Source of the DNA: Dichetophora obliterata
Taxonomy: Eukaryota > Arthropoda > Insecta > Diptera > Sciomyzidae
Assembly: GCA_963920525.1 (NCBI GenBank)
Contig: OY986435.1
Coordinates: 301,767,908-301,831,907 of the forward strand
Reading direction: 5' to 3'
DNA length: 64,000 nt
Positions within the stretch are counted from its first letter, which is position 1. Each line of letters opens with the position of its first letter. The position numbers were made by a program, and so were the translations under genes. Below, piece after piece: positions 34,371 through 45,859 of the stretch. Below the pieces are notes generated by a model that saw nothing but the letters and a program-made list of their open reading frames with translations, was not told where the DNA came from and did no database searches.

Positions 34371-34506
34371 TAGTTTCCCACTCAACTCGAGCCCTTCTGC
34401 AATTTAGTAAATTGTCTATCCACAGGTTTATAGCTGGTGATGCTTCAATTGCACGTAGTCCATTTAGGGTTGCCCCAATTGATACATTGTTGAATGCATC
34501 TGAGAT
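34366..34506 (-). pseudogene. LINE reverse transcriptase fragment, opposite orientation
   Basis: The minus strand reads DAFNNVSIGATLNGLRAIEA, then INLWIDNLL and RRARVEWETK. This is the RT segment around the DxxGAFNN motif of RNase H-bearing LINEs. It directly abuts the plus-strand RNase H fragment, so two pieces of similar elements are joined tail to tail by rearrangement. Confidence 0.6.
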
Positions 34507-34769
34507 CAGGGTTCGCATTTGTTCATTCATGAACTGCTCATTTCTGCTTCTATTCATTCATTTAAGAATATGAAGCATGATCAAAGTGAGCAAAATTTTT
34601 TTTGTTCTTGAAGTGAAGAAGAGGAAACCAGTTTGTGAACAAGAATATTTTTTACTCTTTCGAAGAAACTGTTGCTATTCATTTCTTCTTCAATTCTTCA
34701 TGAATGAATTCACTTCATTCATCACTTGTTCACTGGCAATAGATGGTTTGTATCAGAGAAGGAATTCGG

Positions 34770-35115
34770 TGCTGGCGCGAACACTAGGTAAAAATAGGTC
34801 GCTAAGAACGCATCCGTTGTCAGAATTTCAAAATTATGTCATTTTTATAATAGGGTTGCCACCTAATAATATTTATTTTTAATAGTTTTAAACATAATTT
34901 AACAGTGTTAGGGATCGCTTATTTCGAATCTGCAATCAGAATTTCAAAATTCAAGATCTTGGATAGGGTTGCCACCTTATTTTTTGTATTTTTATGAATT
35001 CGGGGCTGGCAAAAAAAAATGGTATACAAAAAATGGGTCGCTGAGTCCGAATCCGAAGTCAGAATTTCAAAAAAATAACATTTTGATATAATAGGGTTGC
35101 CACTTAACAATAGGT
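34770..35115. repeat. Satellite-like module block ('gggttgccacc' family)
   Basis: Three modules of the same family as in 12962-14741 and 42819-43889, with GGGTTGCCACC at about 34853, 34967 and 35095. The alternating 'gaattcggggctgg' and 'tcgctgattcgaat' blocks are present. No TIR of either host element can be found at its borders. Confidence 0.75.
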
Positions 35116-35139
35116 TCACAAGGTCTGTTTGTGTAGTCG

Positions 35140-36103
35140 AATGCAAACGAAATATTTCAAAAAATTTTACTAGAAGGTGCCTGAAAAGCGTTCGTTTACA
35201 GAGAGAGAATTGTGTAATAGAGAAGAAATCACATTTTCTCTCCGTTCAAGTTTTTTAAAGTTTTTACAAGAAGAATTTCATGTTGTAAAAAGATGAAAAC
35301 TGTCAAATGGTAGCTGTGTGTGTGTAGCAGCTGATTTTTTTTTAGAGATTTTCTTATATTTAACTGAAGTATTTGATATTTTTCATTAGTTTACCAGAAA
35401 AGCGTTCGTTTACTTTTTAAAGTTGAAGTTAATTCTCTCTCAATTTTATTCCTTTTGAAGTTTTTCATGTTTTTACCATAAAAGTACGCGAAAAGGTCTA
35501 TAATTTAGAAAAATTTTCAAAACTCTTTTATTATAGGTTTGTGCATGTTGACTGTTCATCGCAAATTTGTGGCAGAAAACGAGGACAACATTCTAGTCGA
35601 AACTATTGACCGTTTTGCGGAAAATCCTTGCAGATTGATATTCAAATAAGAAAAAATTATTTTTTTTATTTAATTTTTTGTATTATTTTGTTGAGTTTTC
35701 CTTAGTTTGAGTTATTGTGAATATTTGTTAATTTTTTTAAACCAAATTTTTGAACGATATCATATTTTTAAATTAATTTAACCTGAATTTAATAAATGTA
35801 ACTTTAGTTGTTCTCATGGCTTGCGTTTGTTTGATATACATAAGTTGAAAATCTTTTTCCCTTCGATTATATATAAAAACATCAGGTAATAAGACACCAT
35901 ACATGCATTTTGAACTATTTTCATTGACTCGTAAAATTCATGAATGAAAGATATGGTAAACAAATTTTTATAAGGTCTTGCCGCCCCCCCCCCTAATTTG
36001 CATCCTACCCTCGCCCATGGTACAGTTCCAGGTACATGCATTGCTATATTTTTGCATTACCATTATTGCATAAATCTAAGCAAATATCTATGTATAAGTT
36101 AAG
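35140..36103. other. No complete gene; possible old transposase scrap
   Basis: AAAAGCGTTCGTTTAC occurs twice (about 35186 and 35399). The frame at about 35546-35647 encodes ENEDNILVETIDRFAENP, loosely like the region before the helix-turn-helix of rosa-type mariners, but this is too short to be sure. A C9 run is at 35985-35993. Confidence 0.3.
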
Positions 36104-36278
36104 TACACGGTTAGAAATCTTGTACTAAAATTTAAACTTTTCTGTACCACATATAAGTCGACACCAGCTTTGGTTTCAAATCTAGTATTTGCAAAATACT
36201 AAAATATGGTTTTAAAACAGCTTGGTTTCAAATTTAGTACAACCTTGGATTAAGATATAAAAATAAAAAATTACAACT

Positions 36279-36336
36279 ACCGCGAGATTCGAACACATGA
36301 TATTCAGTTTGTTAACTCACTACTCTAGCCACCGGT
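36279..36336 (-). repeat. tRNA-like core inside the second MITE
   Basis: In reverse complement, ACCGGTGGCTAGAGTAGTGA (A box), CTGAATA (a GAA/Phe-like anticodon loop) and TGTTCGAATCTC (B box) occur in tRNA order. Outer ends ACCG/CGGT can pair. The body is shorter than a tRNA, so a pol III-type relic is more likely than a functional gene. Confidence 0.55.
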
Positions 36337-36511
36337 CTATTAGCCTACATATAACAAGCGCTATAAGCAAACATATGAACCGAGTCGCTTATTATTGAAT
36401 CGCAGCATTGCCAGGCTAACTTTTTACAGGTCTTTATCCAAATTTAGTATCCAAATGTACTAGAATTTAGTACAAATTGTATTAAAAACAAAAAGTAATA
36501 CAGAATTGTAC

Positions 36512-37135
36512 ACTCATCGAAAAACACTCTTACCTGACCGTTAGGTTTATTTTACCTAACGAATTTTGATAGGAGAGTCAACCACATCGTATTAACCTGA
36601 TCCACGTTACTTTCACCTGACGGATCTGGTTAACAAAAATACATGTAGAAAATAGCGGGAAAAACATGGTAGGCTGACAGCGGAAAAAAATTACCAGCTG
36701 TATAATTCTGCTCTATTGATGCAGAATTTTTAACAAAGGGTTCCTTGGGATAACGTAAGTAAAATGAACCTGTCATTAAGATTTCAATTTATTTAATTCT
36801 ATGATCATTTGTCACCCACTGTGGTCGAAATGGGTGTTTTTGTGGTCTTAGTTTTGCATCTCGTTGTGAGATTGTTAAAAAATTCAAAAAATTTGCATGT
36901 AGGTGATTGAGGTATAAACATGTTAACCTAGAATTTGGTTAAATAAACATGATTCAATTCGATTTAACTACAAATGCTGGTTAAAATTCGGTTAAGATAA
37001 CCACATTTGCCAATTTCATTAAATTGCAAAAACAGGTTAAATTTAGCTGAATTTTAACCTGGCAATTCATGTTGGCAAATTTTAACCTGAAATTTAGTTT
37101 AATATTAGTTAAATTAACCAGATTTTTTTTCTGGA
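36512..37135. mobile_element. Probable insertion rich in TTAACCT/AGGTTAA motifs
   Basis: Flanked by TGTAC on both sides (36507-36511, 37136-37140), a possible 5-bp target duplication. The interior repeats GGTTAA and TTAACC in both orientations, with a hairpin at about 36532-36560. Terminal repeats are weak, so the type is uncertain. Confidence 0.4.
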
Positions 37136-37369
37136 TGTACTTAAATTTAAACCAAAAAGGCTGAAATTGAATTAAAAAACCTAAAATTTTAACTAAAAAG
37201 CTAAAATGGATGCTGTAATATTTTTTGGTTTAAATTCTAGTACAGAAGAGTTTTAATTATGAGTTAGTATTTGCAAGGTTAAACTTTTAAACTGCAAGGT
37301 TTTAAAAAATGCAGTAATATTTTAGCTGTACTAAAATTTAGTCCAAGATTTCTAACCGTGTACTATTTT

Positions 37370-39460
37370 TAATTTGCTAAAATAAAAGGTTTTTTTAATT
37401 TTTAAAAGCTTTTAAAAATAAGATTTATAAATAAAAATAATGTAAACTTCGACTCTTACATCGAAGGTCCTCAACAAAGTAAACGATCTAAAATTGTAAA
37501 ATAATGCATATAATACAAAAACTCTAATGAAACTAAACTGAATAGATAATATTATACATTAACTTTCTATAAAGACGTCCCCATCGCCCTCACCCCCCTA
37601 CAGAGAATTCGGTGGACGCCCTTGATTACATGTACCTCCGCACTCACACAAATGCAATTTATAAAAAATATCAGATTAAAACAAAATTAACAATTATTTA
37701 GCGCGAATTTTATAATGTTATGCTATTTACGGCTAAAACAATTTGATATCCGAGCTATTTTCGTTTTACTTGGATTTCCTAAAATTCAATGTTCAAAATG
37801 GTATGGATTTTTAATTAAAAACAACATATTTGAATGCAAGTATAAAATGGAGTTCCTCAAAATGGCAAGCCAATAAAATAAATAATAATAATAAATTGTT
37901 TCCTTCTTTTTTTTACAATGAATGCCATTTAAGGCTTTGCCGGAAAAACACTGAATAGCAGCTTATCGAATAAAAAACAAGCACAAACAACACTGAGCTT
38001 ATTGCTCAAGACATCAGCAGAGCGGCTCACTTGGTTGCTTATCATTTCATTTCATTATCATCGCTCGCTACTCACTCGACTATTGTGATAGATTTCAAGG
38101 AACTCTACTATTGATTTTCAACGCTATCGCTAAATATCGATTAATTCTATTGTAAACATTTTGCTGTTTTAACAATTTTATCTTTCTAATTGCGGCCCAT
38201 TACTGTAGTATGTGGTCAAATTTCAAGCTTATTTCACACTCTTGAGATTATATTTGAAGCTAAAACAAAAACAAGAAATCTTTTGATAAGCTGTGATTAG
38301 CCGCAGTTTGTGATGTTTACAGGGTTTGCCGTGTTCAGAACCAGTTGTGAGTTATTTTTTTCCCAATGAATGCGTTTCGTTTCATTCTTCATATGGTTTT
38401 CCAAAGTATTAAACAATGAAAGTCATTCCATTAAACCTGCTTGACGTAGTTTTACTTTCTTTTGCCACTTCTGCCAATCAATGACAGTAATTAATCGCCA
38501 AAAGATTCGCGCGAATGCACTTAAATCACCAATGCTTCAACCAAGTTGACAGACAGACACTTCAATTTACTTATATGGAAATTTATAAAAGCTTTTTGTT
38601 TTTTATAGCAAAACGATTTTTGAGTTACAACTTGATTTATTTGATGAAAAAAAAATACTTGGGTAAATTGGGTGTTCGCGATGATAACTTCCATCACACA
38701 TGTTTGACACGAAGTTTTAACACGAGGAACCGAACAAGAAGGCTATCCAAGGTGTGCTTGAACAAACTTGCGACTTTCGAATATAGTACAAATTTTAATA
38801 GGTCTATATCTAATAGGTCAAAGGACATGTAACATGTAAAACGATAGTTATGACCCTTTTTTGCAAGAATAATATATAATAGATTCCGCCTTGCGCATAT
38901 TCGTTATTTTTGTGAGAACGTGGTTGTGACGTCAGTTGTGAGAAAAATTTAATTTTTCGACAGTTTATATATTCAAGTATAGCCATTTTAGTGCCATCTT
39001 AGTGTCATTTTAGTGTATGCCTGGAACTTAACTTAAAAACACGGTTGATATGAAATCTCAAGATCTAATAGACCGATTAACTTAAAATTTGGTGTGGGCC
39101 TTTTTTATACAGCCCTCTACGGCCCGAACTAAAAATGGCCTAGTTCGAGCCATAGCGACATTCTTACTTATTAGAAATTGTTGATATTATATTTTGTAAC
39201 ATTAATTACTATTCAGCAAAACTAGTAAACTGGGTTATTATGATAATTCTATTGTTCACTGGGTATCAATTCGACAAGTTTTTTTTATTCTGTCTCCCAC
39301 TTTCTTTTTCTTTTTTTTCTTCTGTTCTTCAAAATAATATTTCTAGCACGCTTCACGTGGTTTTATTTTTTCATATTAGTTTAATAAATAATCTCTTTAT
39401 ATTTAAAAAATATAAGCTAGAGTTTTCTTTTCAACAAAAATCCTTTATATTAACTTTATC
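37370..39460. other. No recognised gene
   Basis: The 37900-38800 part has a more even composition and could be single-copy DNA. A 105-codon frame at 38515-38832 and one at 39240-39473 show no domain signature, and their composition matches non-coding neighbours. Confidence 0.35.
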
Positions 39461-39584
39461 ACTCCGTTTGTAACACCGATAAGGAGGCGTGGCTGGTATA
39501 GAATAGTATATATATTCTTGATCAGCATCACCTCCTTAGGATTTAGCTTTTATTTAGCTTTTTATTCGAAAATGGAGGTCAAGT

Positions 39585-40235
39585 TCGAAATTAAACCAAA
39601 TCGGATGGAAACCAAGCCTACCTGCCATACAAAGGTACTTAACTAAATGGTAAAATCTCTTTAAATTTCACAAAAATTAATCTAATGACTTCAAATTTTG
39701 CACATTAGCTTTAACCTTTAATATGCACTTTGAGTATGAAATTTGTAAAAGTCGAATAAAAATCACGTCTACCTTCCATACAAAGTGAGTTTACCAAAAC
39801 GGTAAAATCTCTTTCAATTCCGCAGAAATTAATATAATGGCTTCAAATTTTTCACATAAGCTTTACCAATTCATATGTACTTAAAATATGAAATTTGGAA
39901 AAATCGAATGAAAACCACGGCTACCTCCCATACAAAGTGAGGTTACCAAAACGGTAAAATCACTTTAAATTTCACAAAAATTGATGTAGTGACTTCCAAT
40001 TTGGCACATATGAAATGTTTAAAAGTCAAATAAAAATCACGTCTACCTCCCATATAAAGTGAGTTTACCAAAACGGTAACATCTCTTTCAATTCCGCAAA
40101 AATTAATCTGATGACTCCAAATTTTGCACATAAGCTTTAAGAAATAATACGCACTTTAAGTATGCAATTTGGAAAAATCTAATGAAATCAGTAAAATCCC
40201 CTTAAATTCCCAAAAAATTATAGTGGCTTAAAATT
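39585..40235 (+). repeat. About 150-bp tandem repeat, 4-5 copies
   Basis: The CCTNCCATACAAAG motif recurs at about 39620, 39771, 39924 and 40045, with 'acggtaaaatctctttaaat', 'aaattttgcacataagcttt' and 'gaaatttggaaaaatcgaat' blocks between. Spacings are about 151, 153 and 121 bp. Copies are diverged. Confidence 0.8.
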
Positions 40236-40549
40236 TTTCCAATTAGTTTAAATCTTAACTATCCACTCGATCATTAAAATTTTAAAACAACACATGAAAA
40301 TTACAACCACCTTCCAAAAAAAAAAAAAACCGAAAATTCAGGAACGAAAATTTTTGGGCATATAACTCTACACGCGAAATTTGGGTGTAGATTCAAAATT
40401 TTTGTATTCAGTAAAAGCACATGCTGTTCTGGTTGACAGATTCATATTTTTATTGCTGCAATTTTATATCCTATAAAAAGCAAGACCACACATTAATAAA
40501 CTATATAAATGCAACAATAAATTTGTTAAATAACAAAATCAACACTTAA
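40236..40549. other. No feature recognised
   Basis: AT-rich sequence with an A12 run at 40317-40329. I see no gene or repeat. Confidence 0.3.
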
Positions 40550-40885
40550 ACATACTTACTGCTTTTTTTATTGTTGAATGGCAAATTTCCGCGCCTATTA
40601 AATGTACGGGCGTAAGCTTAGTATGCTGTAGGAACGAAAAAAAAATTTCCATAATACATTGAGATTTTTGACAACGAACAGTCAGCGAAATTTTTTTTCG
40701 CCAGCTAGTACGCTGTAGAAGCGAAAATTATGGCTATGTTGCCAAATTTCCATTCGTGAGTGGAGAGTTGAAATGTCAAAATTTCGCTGTCGATTGGTAT
40801 GGTGCCCGTACATTTAATTGGGACGGAAATTTGTCATTCAACAATAAAAAATAAGCAATTCAGTTATAAGCATAAGTACGTTTTC
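40550..40885. repeat. Inverted repeat (foldback/MITE-like)
   Basis: The block 40570-40615, with 'ttattgttgaatggcaaatt' and TTAAATGTAC, is present in reverse complement at about 40807-40855. GTATGCTGTAGGAACGAAAA and GTACGCTGTAGAAGCGAAAA are direct partial copies inside. Ends are not sharp. Confidence 0.55.
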
Positions 40886-40928
40886 TAGCCTTGCCAGCTA
40901 ACTTTTCCCGATTTGACATTGTATTAGT

Positions 40929-41022
40929 CTATATATCTATACTATCTATCTATCTATCTATCTATACTATCTATCTATCTATCTATACTATCTATCTATA
41001 CTAACTATCTATCTATACTATT
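40929..41022 (+). repeat. (CTAT)n microsatellite
   Basis: Imperfect tetranucleotide CTAT repeats with interspersed ACTAT, leading directly into a Helitron-like 5' end (TCTATACTATTAAAAGCG, about 41014). Confidence 0.9.
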
Positions 41023-41360
41023 AAAAGCGTTGTAACACTGCACGGATGTTTGACAATCTCGCGACAACCACTAAACCGATTTAGACGATATAGGTACCAA
41101 ACAATTTGTTATATTTTGCCACTCCTACTTTTCACGTCTACAATATGCTAAAAATCCTACATTTCAGACGGTTTTGGTCCTACAAGACTCAAATTTGGTA
41201 ATTTTATTTGTATGGTTACTTTCGACAGCTGTACTAAAAATGGGTTTCCAAGCCTCCTTTAACCGCCCGAAAATCAATGAAAATGCAATATTTCAAACGG
41301 TTTTGACATATGACTCATTTGGAATCAGTCATTCAAAAGTGCGTACTGATTCTTAGGTTT
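41014..41360 (+). mobile_element. Helitron-like 5' end fragment
   Basis: Starts TCTATACTATTAAAAGCG and continues with 'ccactaaaccgatttagacg', the usual 5' phrase of the family. No 3' CTAG end is identifiable nearby, and the extent is uncertain. Confidence 0.45.
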
Positions 41361-41844
41361 TTTTTTTGCGAAAGTATCTTATTTCATTTGACAATTGGTT
41401 CTTTGTTCTGTTTTTACTGGTTGATATTGATGATGATACACGTGTATAAAATGATTTGTTGTTTACCCATTATGCATTGAATGCGTTTGAAATAATTTTT
41501 AATATGTTTTAAGAACGTATCCAATCTCATTCATTTGATTTAAATGAGTTGAATTGCAACTGAGAATTTGTATGGGAAATGAGATGACTTCGTTTCTCAT
41601 TTGGTTGTATGGGTCATTTCAAATGAGTCATTTGAACCAATGTTAACGTAGTATAAGACTAAAATTTGATAATGTAGTTTGCAATATTTTAAATTTCTTT
41701 TTCACAGAAATTATTTAATTATTAAATTTAATTATTTTTTTATATGAAAGTTTTTCAACACATTTGGATATATTTTAGTTTAATGCTAAAGTTTAGTAGA
41801 TTTTGGAACTGTTTCTGTTAACAAAATAAGAACAATTATATTTC

Positions 41845-42074
41845 TTAAATCCTGTAAAGGACTAAAAATGGCTTTTTGTTTCGAATTTTAGGCTTTTAAC
41901 GAGGCCCTCCAAAATAGAAAACCATTATTAATTTTCTTCACTCTGCAGAAGCAGCAGCCATGGACGCCTACTCACGAGCTAAACTTGCCTCTCAGTGTCC
42001 TGAGAGTGGCAAAGTACCTGTCTAATTTCAACATCGTCCATCATGTCACTAGCATTGTCCTTTACAGGATTTAA
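41845..42074. mobile_element. Small inverted-repeat element with less AT-rich interior
   Basis: Ends TTAAATCCTGTAAAGGAC (41845-41862) and its inverse (42057-42074). The interior 41945-42055 is much less AT-rich than the surroundings and open in one frame for 27 codons (includes AMDAYSRAKLASQCPESGKV). I do not recognise it, and it could be captured host sequence. Confidence 0.55.
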
Positions 42075-42810
42075 AAAATATTTTATCTTTTTTTTTTGTA
42101 AACACTAACAGTTCCAGAATGTTCTTTACTTTTGCTTTAAATAAAAATACATACATTCAACAGAGTAAAATTCATTCATATAAAAAACAAAAAAAAAATT
42201 ATAATTAAAATAAACAAGTATGTAGTAGCATTTTTCAAATGGGGTAAAAATTTGCAGTACTAATTTTTTATATTCAAGGAATTGAGCTTAATTTTCCTTA
42301 TAAGTCAACCATTAGTGGGTCTCCAGTACAAAAGCTGCTCAAAAATGTACCAAAATGCAATTCGGGGGACGCCAAATCTGGGTTAGAGCAAAAAAAAGTA
42401 TACCAATTGAATGTATTTCTTATTAACTATTTAATTTTGGTACCTGAATTTGGGGTCAGATTTCCGATACACTCTAATATATACTTTTTTACACTTGCCA
42501 CGCCTCCTTATGGACGTTACAAACGGAGAGACAAAGTCAATATACCCCATACGCATTTTTATAAGCCGGGGGCCATAAAATGAGCAAAGTTACCGTTCAA
42601 AGAATGAAAAATTTACAAGTTTAGATACATATAATTTTCTTCTCTTTTTAAAATGAATTTATATACAAATTTTTGTAGAACAATATATTTTTATCTGACA
42701 AGATAAGTGAATCTGGATTCACATCAAATCAAATACGACAAGACTTGTAAAAATCGACTAAAAATTCATTCCGCTGTTATTTTTGAAGCAATAAAACTCC
42801 TATAAATAAA
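42075..42810. other. No gene recognised
   Basis: AT-rich. The stretch 42470-42540, with 'ccacgcctccttatgg' and 'acaaacggagagac', is a reverse-complement relative of 39452-39500 and suggests one more dispersed repeat. Confidence 0.35.
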
Positions 42811-42818
42811 GTACACAA

Positions 42819-43889
42819 CAGAGAACTGCACAAGCCTACTTGAAGTTCAAGCCTTTTCAAGTACTTGAATTCAAGTATGTATCCAAAATTTAAAAAGCAA
42901 GCCTTAGCCAGCTTGCAAAAATACCAAACAGATACAAGTCATATTCATGCTTGCTCGTTGGCTTGGCTTGTTTAGACTTACTTTTTCGGGCAGAAGCTTG
43001 AAAAGCTTGAAACGATTTTCAAGCAAAAGCTTGTAAGCTCGCAAGTATCCAATTAATTGAATTTAAAGCAAGTATCCAAAAAATTCAATGAGCTTGTGTA
43101 CGAAAAGCTTGGGCGTATTATGACTTTTAAGGGTTCTGTGGACTCCGTGGTTGGCAGTTTTAGGGGGTAAATGATTTCGGATCTGATGTCAGACTTTAAA
43201 ATTCAAGATGGCGGATAGAGTTGCCACCTAGATTTTTGGGTATTTTTGCGAATTCTTTTGAAATAATAGGGTTGCTTTTACTTTAGCAACCCTATCCACC
43301 ATCTTAAAATTCAAAATTCTGACTTCGAAATCAGTGACTCCCTAACACTGTTAATTGATGCTTAAAATTCTTAAAAATACGTATTATTAGGTGGCAACCC
43401 TATATTTCAAATTTTTATAATTTTGAAATTCTGACCACGGATTCGGATTCAGCGACCCATTTTTCGTGTACCATTTTTTTGCCAGCCCCGAATTCATAAA
43501 AATACAAAAAATTAAGGTGGCAACTCTTTTCACCATCTTGAATTTTAAAATTCTGACTTCAGATTCGAAATCAGCGACTTCCTAACACTGTTAAATTATG
43601 TTTAAAACTCTTAAAAATACATATTATTAGATGGCAATACTGTGTTAAAAATTTAGGTAGTAACCCTAACCTCCATCTTAAATTTTAAAACTGTGACATT
43701 ATATTCGAAATCAAATCCGTTGTCAGAATTTCAAAATTAAAGGAATTCGCAAAAATACCCAAAAATCTAGGTGGCAACTCTATCCGCCATCTTGAATTTT
43801 AAATTCTGACATCAGATCCAAAATCATATATTAAATTTATGGTATTCTCAAGCTGAAATAGACTTCAAGCAGGCTTGTGCAGTTCTCTG
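42819..43889. mobile_element. hAT-like foldback carrying satellite modules, complete
   Basis: TIR CAGAGAACTGCACAAGCC at both ends. Flanking 8-mers GTACACAA (42811-42818) and ATACACAA (43890-43897) match at 7 of 8 bases, the hAT duplication length. AAGCTTG-rich subterminal DNA is followed by 'gttgccacc' modules in plus then minus orientation around a centre near 43270. The modules are the same as in the Harbinger-like element 12962-14741, although the termini differ. No transposase. Confidence 0.85.
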
Positions 43890-43897
43890 ATACACAA

Positions 43898-45855
43898 TTA
43901 AAAAAATTTTTTATGTTTTTGTAGAAAAAATATTTTTTTTTTGCTACAATTAACCATGTGTGTTGCAAATATGACTACACAGAAGCGTATATTTCTCATT
44001 TTTGTTTAGCTGAAAAATAGCAAAAAAATCAATTTTCGAAAAAGCCCAAACAACTTTTTTCTGATAGAACACACTTCCTTTAAAAAAAACCCAATAGCTT
44101 TGTAAAATTTTTCAGTAAGATGTTTATAATTTGTTTATGACACTCAAACCACTTTAAGGACCTCATAAGGGAGTGCTCAATGACCTTTAAAAATAAACGT
44201 GACAGAACTTCACATAGCGCAAATTTTTAGGGATGTAAACGAAGATATACATTTATTTATTGCAATTAAGAACGGTATCCTTTTTTTTGTATAAAATTAG
44301 CAAAATTTTTTTTATTGATATTTAGGTTGTTTGCGAAAAATAAAAAAAGTCCTACAATTTTAAGCAATTTTCAGCATTCCGCCAATTATGTTCAAGCACG
44401 CGCCTTTTTAGCTAATTTAACGTATCACATCTATAGTATAAAAGCAAGCAAGCAAGTGTTACAAATTTTTCAAAAAAATTTGAAATAAATAAATAAAATT
44501 TCAGTCAAAATTTATGGTATGCTATTCTTGGTTTGTTTTATGATCTTATTTTATCTCTTTGTAGCCTACTATGAATATGAAGTGCTATAATTATCTTTAA
44601 CTTATTTTATGTGAATAATAAATACAAAAAAAAAAAAAAACAAACCAAGTCCATTGCAACATAACGGCATTTGTGTTTCTGTGTTTGCTTAGCTTGGAAT
44701 TTATTTATTTTGCAAATAAATATTTTTATGGCTTTGTTGAAAATAAAACCAAGTCAAATAAATTCGTTTTCAGTTAAAGTGCATTTGAAACATTTTCTAA
44801 TGGTTTTCACTAAATTTTCTCTGTTGATGCAGAGCGCGTTTAGCTGTAGCAACTACGGCACACGCTAGACCAAACCCCAACATTTGCTCGCATATGAAGT
44901 CCAAGCGAATTCTTAAAAATAAAATTTCAAGAGATATGAACAAAAGAAAAATTAAAAATTCTCTGGCACATAAACCGCAAGCAACTACCCGGTTTCAGCC
45001 ACTGCCGCTGAATACCGCTGATCTGCTACATTCGCGAGTGGCACGCTATGGTCACTAGAAGGAAGTGAACGCTATTGCAAAATATAAAACAAGAGTGGAA
45101 CTGATGGCAGTAGCAAAGCGAATTAAACCATTGAACGATGCATAAATGTACAAAGTTGCCATGCGAACAGATACCGAATGCATAAATAAACCATAAACCA
45201 ACAAGAGTAAAAAGAATTTCTGAACAACACAATAGAAAGCAAAATCAAGCCAATGATCATGGTTATGATATGTTTTGGAATAACATAATAATGAGTAAGT
45301 CCAGCGTCTAGAAATTTCTATACTCGTAATTATTTTAATTGATATTTATGCCACTTTCATTGCAAAAGACCGACACTATACAATATATTAGTATATGTAT
45401 ATTTATGTATGTTTGCATGCTTGTGTCGAGTTAACGGTTAAACCAACTAGCGGATTCGATAGAAATTTTGGCACAATATTTAGACACATAGTACCCGATG
45501 CTGGAAAAGGCTTTAAGACAACAAGATGGGAGCAGGGGGAGTGGCATTCGTTCTGCGGTCGATTCAAGCCTACGAGCGTTGTAGTAGTACATTACAAATA
45601 TTAAAACTATTTACTAATTATTTTTACTTATTGCTTATGAAAATTACTCTTTTTTTTATAATTCTTAGCGCGCTCAGAGCGCTTGATATTCTTTAGTCAA
45701 TATATATATTTATAGTTTTTCATCACGATATTTTACTCATGTTGCTTAACGAAACTGAATAGCTTTTCTCGAATAAATTACTTTGAAGTATGAGTTCATC
45801 AGAATAAATTTTATGAGTCAGTCAAGACGTTAAAGATGTAAACAAGAAACAAACG
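43898..45855. other. No gene recognised; Helitron-like phrase near 45430
   Basis: AT-rich to about 44640, where AATAAATAC precedes an A15 run (a possible retroposed tail). 44870-45250 is of mixed composition without a recognised frame. At 45430-45480 'taaaccaactagcggattcg' plus 'aaattttggcac' resembles the 5' part of Helitron-like elements. The frames at 44671, 45026 and 45395 are not recognisable. Confidence 0.3.
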
Positions 45856-45859
45856 AGCT

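Larger units (their letters stand above)
36106..37360. mobile_element. TA-flanked MITE with tRNA-like core (TIR CACGGTTAGAAATCTTG)
   Basis: Ends CACGGTTAGAAATCTTG and its inverse are flanked by TA (36104-36105, 37361-37362). The TIR is a variant of the element at 33261 (CACGSTYAGAAATCTTG), so both belong to one superfamily. Subterminal TAGTAC/GTACTAAA motifs occur in both orientations. A minus-strand tRNA-like core lies at 36279-36336, and another insertion seems to sit at 36512-37135. No transposase. Confidence 0.75.

Noticed and set aside
35546..35647. Mariner transposase N-terminal fragment
   Set aside because: Similarity to the rosa-type segment is too short and loose to call. Noted only within the region entry.
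38515..38832. 105-codon plus-strand ORF
   Set aside because: No domain, and composition like the non-coding flanks. Chance length for AT-rich DNA of this size.
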